A DNA stretch of 64,000 nucleotides from Acorus gramineus (lineage: Eukaryota; Streptophyta; Magnoliopsida; Acorales; Acoraceae): NCBI GenBank assembly GCA_030737835.1, contig JAUJYN010000012.1, positions 4,965,585 to 5,029,584 of the forward strand, written 5' to 3'. Under the pieces are notes generated by a model. It worked only from the letters and a program-made list of their open reading frames with translations. It was not told the DNA's origin and searched no databases. Shown piece by piece: positions 59,331 to 64,000 of the stretch. The translations under genes were made by a program, and so were the position numbers. Within the stretch, counting starts at the first letter, position 1, and each line of letters starts with the position of its first letter.

Positions 59331-62180
59331 AGCAACTGATATAAATTTGAATCAGCTGGGTCTTTCTAAATTTGAAGCAACTGATATAAATACACCCATC
59401 CATTTGACTACGTTAGGTCCATTTTTCAACCTTAAATTCAATCTATAAATATTTTTATTTTTTTAAAAATAGTATAAGTAATATAATAAGTTTAGTATTT
59501 TTATAAAAAAAAATAAATCATATACTCTAATGAATTGCATAAATGCATTTATATAAAATATGAAAAAAATTATTGAAAAATATATTTGGCTAAGGTGATT
59601 ATATGCTATGATAATTTTATATCAACGTTTATGAGACTGAAACTAGGGTTGAATAAAAACTGTGTAACAATACTCTGGTCCATTTGCAGTCCTGTATGTA
59701 GTGCAAAAATGATCCCCACTTATGCCTGTCAATTAGCAAGAAATATATTTTTAAAAAATTTAAAAAATTATCTGAAATCCAAAAATCCATATCATATATG
59801 AAAAGTACTATAACACATTAACACGGTATTTTTTTTCCAACCCCAAGATAGAAAATCATCGCAGTATATACTCACATTAACGAGTTATATGTTTCGATAG
59901 AAATTTTTCACATTTTCTATAAATGCATCAATGTAATTTATTGGAGTATATCTTCATTTTTTTTATAAAAGCATATACCTCATTAGATAGATATATTATT
60001 TTTAAAAAATTCAAAACACGTGTAGACTAGAAATAGAGTTGGATAAGGGACTGCACGTAACATTATCCTATTTGAAATAAACTATCTGTATCCGAAATAT
60101 TTCAGATTGGATGCAGATATAATGATATCCTATCTGAAAAATATTTGTATTCAAAATATTATTATATTATAATTTAATATATTTATATTTTAGGATAAGT
60201 ATGAGTTTTTTTTATTGTTATTTTACATTTAACTATGTAATGTTTTCTATGTATATTTATAATTTTATATTTTATATTAGATAATTATTATAAAAAAGTT
60301 ACATATTCAAATATTAGATATATGATTTTTAGTTTTGAATATCAGATTTTAAGATATTTGAATCATATAGATATTCACGGGTCACTGTGTATGTACAAAT
60401 GCACATGAAAGATTTATAGATATTTTTGAGATGCATTTAATGCAACATAATTCAATTGAATTGATATATACATAATAATTGAATAAATTTGTTATTTTTA
60501 AAATGTATTTTATTATAAAAAAAGATAAAATTTTATCAAGAAAATAAATTTTCAATATAAATATCACATAATCATATTGGAAAAAATCATATTAAAAATA
60601 TTAGAAAAATATTTTTTTAAAAATAATAAGTTTGATCCCCAAAGAAATAAATTATATAACACAGCCAAAAAAGATACGAAAACAATATCTATATGTGCAT
60701 TTGAGACAAGCAGATTATATGGAACGGTCTCAATAATAAAAAAATGAGGAACCGTGAAAGACAAAGTTTGAATGAGATCCAAATCATCTCTCTCATATAT
60801 AAATCACTATAAGTTTGATCACATCAAAATTATTACAAGCAGGCATCAAAATTATTCCGAGCAGCCAAGCAGGCTTCACAGGAAGGGGTCCCCACATGCA
60901 AATTTCAACGGTAGTTATGCATCACAGAGTACCAGCTTTTGAAACACAAATTTTCCTCGAATTTGCCCTTGAAACAGATGTCCAATACATCACAGAAATC
61001 TGACAATTTGTCTTTGATTAGTTGCTTTTCTTGCAAGCAAGTTAACACATCCATAAATTTACAATCTTAATAGATAAACTATTAATACTAAAAATCTAAT
61101 TATCAGTCACTCGAGTAAATTAAACAATATAAAAAATACAATATCACCAACCACCTTTAATTCAGACAAGACATTGTAAAATACAATCAACAATATATAC
61201 ACAAAGTGAACACTGCCTGATGTCAAAGACAAGGCATATGTGGTCATAGCATATCTGGTCGCCATTGTGAGCACGAATTATTGTCGCCTGTCATCAGCAA
61301 ATCAATAGACAAGGTTCAATGGACCTTTTTTAGTTACATGCCAAGTTCTTTGCCTCATAAATAAGACCGAATGAATGAGGAAGCAATTAGAAAGAAAGAA
61401 GCTATCTAATGTCTAGGAAGGAATGAGTGAAGTGAGATATTGTAATACATAGGGATAGATGACATAATATGTGAAAACAAAGAGGTAATGTTTTTGTGAT
61501 ATTCATTGAATGTACCAAAGATTCCTATGGATAAAAATGTACTAAAGAGCGTGGATTCTCATAATGGATGGCAAAATAATGACATTTCTATAAAGTTATT
61601 TGAGTGAATTTTTTTATTTCAGCAAATTTTGAATGCCAGCAATGAAGCAATCTAATGATTAACAAGAGGTTGCTTCAAATTTGAAATGTTAAACCAAACA
61701 ACCAAGGGAACATCATATCCAGGCCATTGCATAAATATGATACTAGTGATACTGGTCCAAAGGTTTGGACCTGATATTGTTTGTGTGCTACATATAGTTA
61801 AGGAAAGAAACCCAAAAAGATTAAGTTTAAAAATATAAATAGGATCGTTAGAAAGCATGTTAGCAACACGTTGAAGCGCTGAGTGATGTGAAAAAAAAGA
61901 AGATAATGAATGAGTGATGTTTTACCACCTAACTTGTCTACAATGAAGAACATGCTTGACTCGAATTCTAACAGGTTTGTAATTACCATTATCTTCATAA
62001 ATGTCATTTATAATTGTAAGGCATATTGTGCGTGTGTGTGTGTGTTATCAACATCAAGTGTCAGTATCATAACAAATTTTTTTTTACAAGGGATAAACCA
62101 AGCAAAGGCAGGAAGACAAAGGTAAATTAAATGCAGTGAACAAAATTCATATAATATTAAAGAGGCATAAAAAAGGTCAC
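59331..62180. other. AT-rich spacer; no gene recognised
   Basis: Very AT-rich, with a fragment of the foldback family (CATATACCTCATTAGATAGA near 59,970). 60,800-62,180 could contain 3' exons or introns of the B3-like gene to the right, but I could not identify them. Confidence 0.45.
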
Positions 62181-62672
62181 CTTGTAGCAAACTATTAATG
62201 CAAGCTTCATGCTCATAAACACAACCATACTCCAAAGAGTTTTTTGATGAACGGCGTTGTTTCTTTGACCCTTTGCTACATATGGACTCCTTACAAGCAT
62301 TTCCCAAAAATGCATCTTCAAGTAAGTCATCACAAACATCACCACCAACCTCCGCTTGGTGCTTTGTTGGCCTTTCCGGTTTCCTTTTTTGAACCTTTGG
62401 TGAGAGGATATTTTTTTCACATGCGCTTTGATCGAATATCTTCACCTTGAAATGCATGATTCCATCGTATTTAAAAAACGGAACGGCAAATCAGACTCTT
62501 TCAAGGAGTGATCATTCACGAAGTCTGACCAACCATCCATTATATACCAGCCATTGGTAGCGTTGCCTAATTTTATATGCCATATGCAACCTATGGGACC
62601 CTGAAGGACGACTGCCCTTTTGGATGCTTTATCTGATAGAAAATTTACCACCTTCCGAGGAATGTGCTTCAA
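62181..62672 (-). pseudogene. B3 DNA-binding domain exon (REM-like), frameshifted
   Basis: The minus strand encodes LKHIPRKVVNFLSDKASKRA, GCIWHIKLGNATNGWYIMDG and WSDFVNDHSLKESD, the first two thirds of a plant B3 domain. The rest, VPFFKYDGIMHFKVKIFDQS followed by ACEKN, is in another frame from about 62,490. One base seems to be missing in GATTTGCCG. A Lys/Arg-rich linker follows (KRKPERPTKHQAEVGG) to EHEACINSLLQ and a GT donor at 62,180-62,179. Either a recent pseudogene or a sequencing indel. REM-type B3 proteins bind DNA in the nucleus. No upstream exon or second B3 domain was found. Confidence 0.75.
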
Positions 62673-63205
62673 GTTATGGAAAAGAAAAAAGAAGTGTCAA
62701 CACAATAAAACTGAATACTAATGTTTTTAGAACTGGGGAAACAGCAAGCGAAAATAAAAGAATTCACTTTTAATAAAACTGCTAATATTTATGAAACAAG
62801 AAATCAACATGGTAAATTAACCTGTGTAGTATTTTATGGGGAATGTTAAGTCAAATTTGCCACTGATTTTGTACAGGACCAAAAGATAATGTGACGATAT
62901 AAATATAAATATAAATATATATTATTTTTATTTATTTATTTATTATTATTTTATTTTATTTTTATGTTGGATCTTCCTAAATTTCCAAATTTTTTTTTAT
63001 AAAAACAACATTGAATGATCTTCTCTGAAGCAAAGGTATTTCTTTACTCAAAACCTCATCAGGTATGACATTCTATATAATCCACAAGGCAATAAGGAAA
63101 AGAAAAGTTACAAAAGAAAACATCAAAAGCAAGGTTTTAGATGCTCAATAGATTTTGGGTGTATCTGGTCAACATGGAAGATAGTCTGTTCTTTTATTTT
63201 CTTAT
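62673..63205. other. AT-rich spacer
   Basis: TTTA/TATT-rich simple sequence near 62,900-62,960; no gene. Confidence 0.5.
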
Positions 63206-64000
63206 AATAAATGTTGTGTCTGTGTCATTTGGAGCGCTCTGTTTGAAGATTTGGGTACATAATTTTTTTTTCTAAGTTATGTATTCCTGATTTGGTGTTT
63301 GGATTTGATTTTGTTAAAATCCAAGATGAAGAGGTTTAAATATGAGTTTACTATGAGATGTCCAGTTTTGAGTTAGCTTTCGCACAGAAGTGGAATTAGA
63401 TCAACTGGATTCTTGTAGTAAAAGTTATGGGTATTTTTCCAAGTATACCCCGGGGATGGAAATTCTGGCAGCAGCCCTGTTCCATGTTCGGCTCTAATTT
63501 TGGATTAGCTGGAGAGATCATTTGATCATGACATAAACATGAAAGTTGTAGATAATATTCTTAGCTTTCCATCGGTCTTCGAATCAAGCAATTCGGAGCT
63601 GTATCGGGGAAGTTATGGCTGTTCCAGTGAAGCTTGCGCAGAATTTCTAGTCGGAGGGCGACTTAGTAAATTCTCCTTAAGATATTTGATAAATATCTTC
63701 TCTCTCTCTCTCTCTCTCCCCTCCCAAAATCTTCCGACCAGCATTTTTTCTCTCCTTCTCTCTTTTCAAACACACCCCCATGTGTTTGTTATAATTCCTA
63801 AAAGAGATGGTGAAGGAGATGGTGGAGGAGGAGGTGTTGGTGAGTTCATGTGTGTTGTTTGTTGTTCTCCCCTCTATATCAAGCTCCCTTTCTCATGATC
63901 TCTTCCCCCCCTGTTTGCTGCCATGAGGAGGCTGAGGAGAGGCCGAGGAGAGGTGGTGGTGGTGGTGGTTCCGGCGGCGGCGTTTCGGTGCGCGAAGGGC
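63206..64000 (+). mobile_element. Probable left end of a large LTR-type repeat running off the right edge
   Basis: Texture and some blocks resemble the start of the 42,791-47,148 element: TGTTGTGTCTGTGTCATTT here versus TGTTAAGACTGTGTCACTTT there, each followed by GAGCGCTC. A (CT)n-rich leader and GGTGG-rich tract follow in both. AAAGTTGTAGATAATATTC and TAGCTTTCCATCGGTC are phrases common in plant LTRs. No coding region recognised; the open frames are low complexity. Confidence 0.4.

Overview
This is nuclear DNA of a flowering plant, most likely a eudicot. The genes have introns and their closest recognisable relatives are plant proteins (GLDP, DRG2, CDC20, B3/REM, defensin-like). Spacers are AT-rich, and plant transposon classes are nested in one another. 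I cannot name the species.

Layout. (1) 1-935, minus: first part of the mitochondrial glycine decarboxylase P-protein gene, running off the left edge. (2) 0.9-8.8 kb: AT-rich spacer with a 2-kb foldback element, a Tourist-like MITE nested in it and a second foldback. (3) 8.0-18.2 kb: a local duplication. Two copies of a small secreted 8-cysteine defensin-like gene flank a broken copy of the 3' half of the neighbouring GTPase gene. (4) 16.8-36.2 kb, minus: a complete 11-exon DRG2-type GTPase gene (399 codons after splicing) whose introns hold LINE remnants, an LTR-like piece, a hAT-like MITE and local tandem duplications. (5) 36.2-40.9 kb: spacer with a foldback element, a run of 79 G, and a 952-bp hAT element inserted in a decayed zinc-finger transposase-like gene. 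(6) 40.9-50.9 kb: one LINE of the plant L1 type carrying two later insertions, a 4.36-kb solo-LTR-like element in its ORF2 and a young 1.88-kb non-autonomous LTR retrotransposon in its 3' UTR. (7) 51.6-58.9 kb, minus: a CDC20 (APC/C activator) gene whose first intron holds a 5'-truncated CACTA transposon that has captured part of a ribosomal protein eL36 gene. (8) 59-64 kb: AT-rich spacer, a frameshifted B3-domain exon, and the start of another large repeat at the right edge.

The host genes are unrelated housekeeping functions (photorespiration/one-carbon metabolism, translation-linked GTPase, mitotic ubiquitin ligase activation) plus a fast-evolving secreted peptide pair; they form no operon-like system. 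The most informative content is structural. Several insertions have target-site duplications whose removal restores the interrupted reading frame, so the order of events can be read directly. The CACTA/eL36 capture, the DEFL-DRG2 duplication, the LTR element with a GC-rich minisatellite interior and the apparent loss of the CDC20 Ile-Arg tail deserve follow-up. I found no CRISPR array, no bacterial-type genes and no convincing functional tRNA or rRNA gene.
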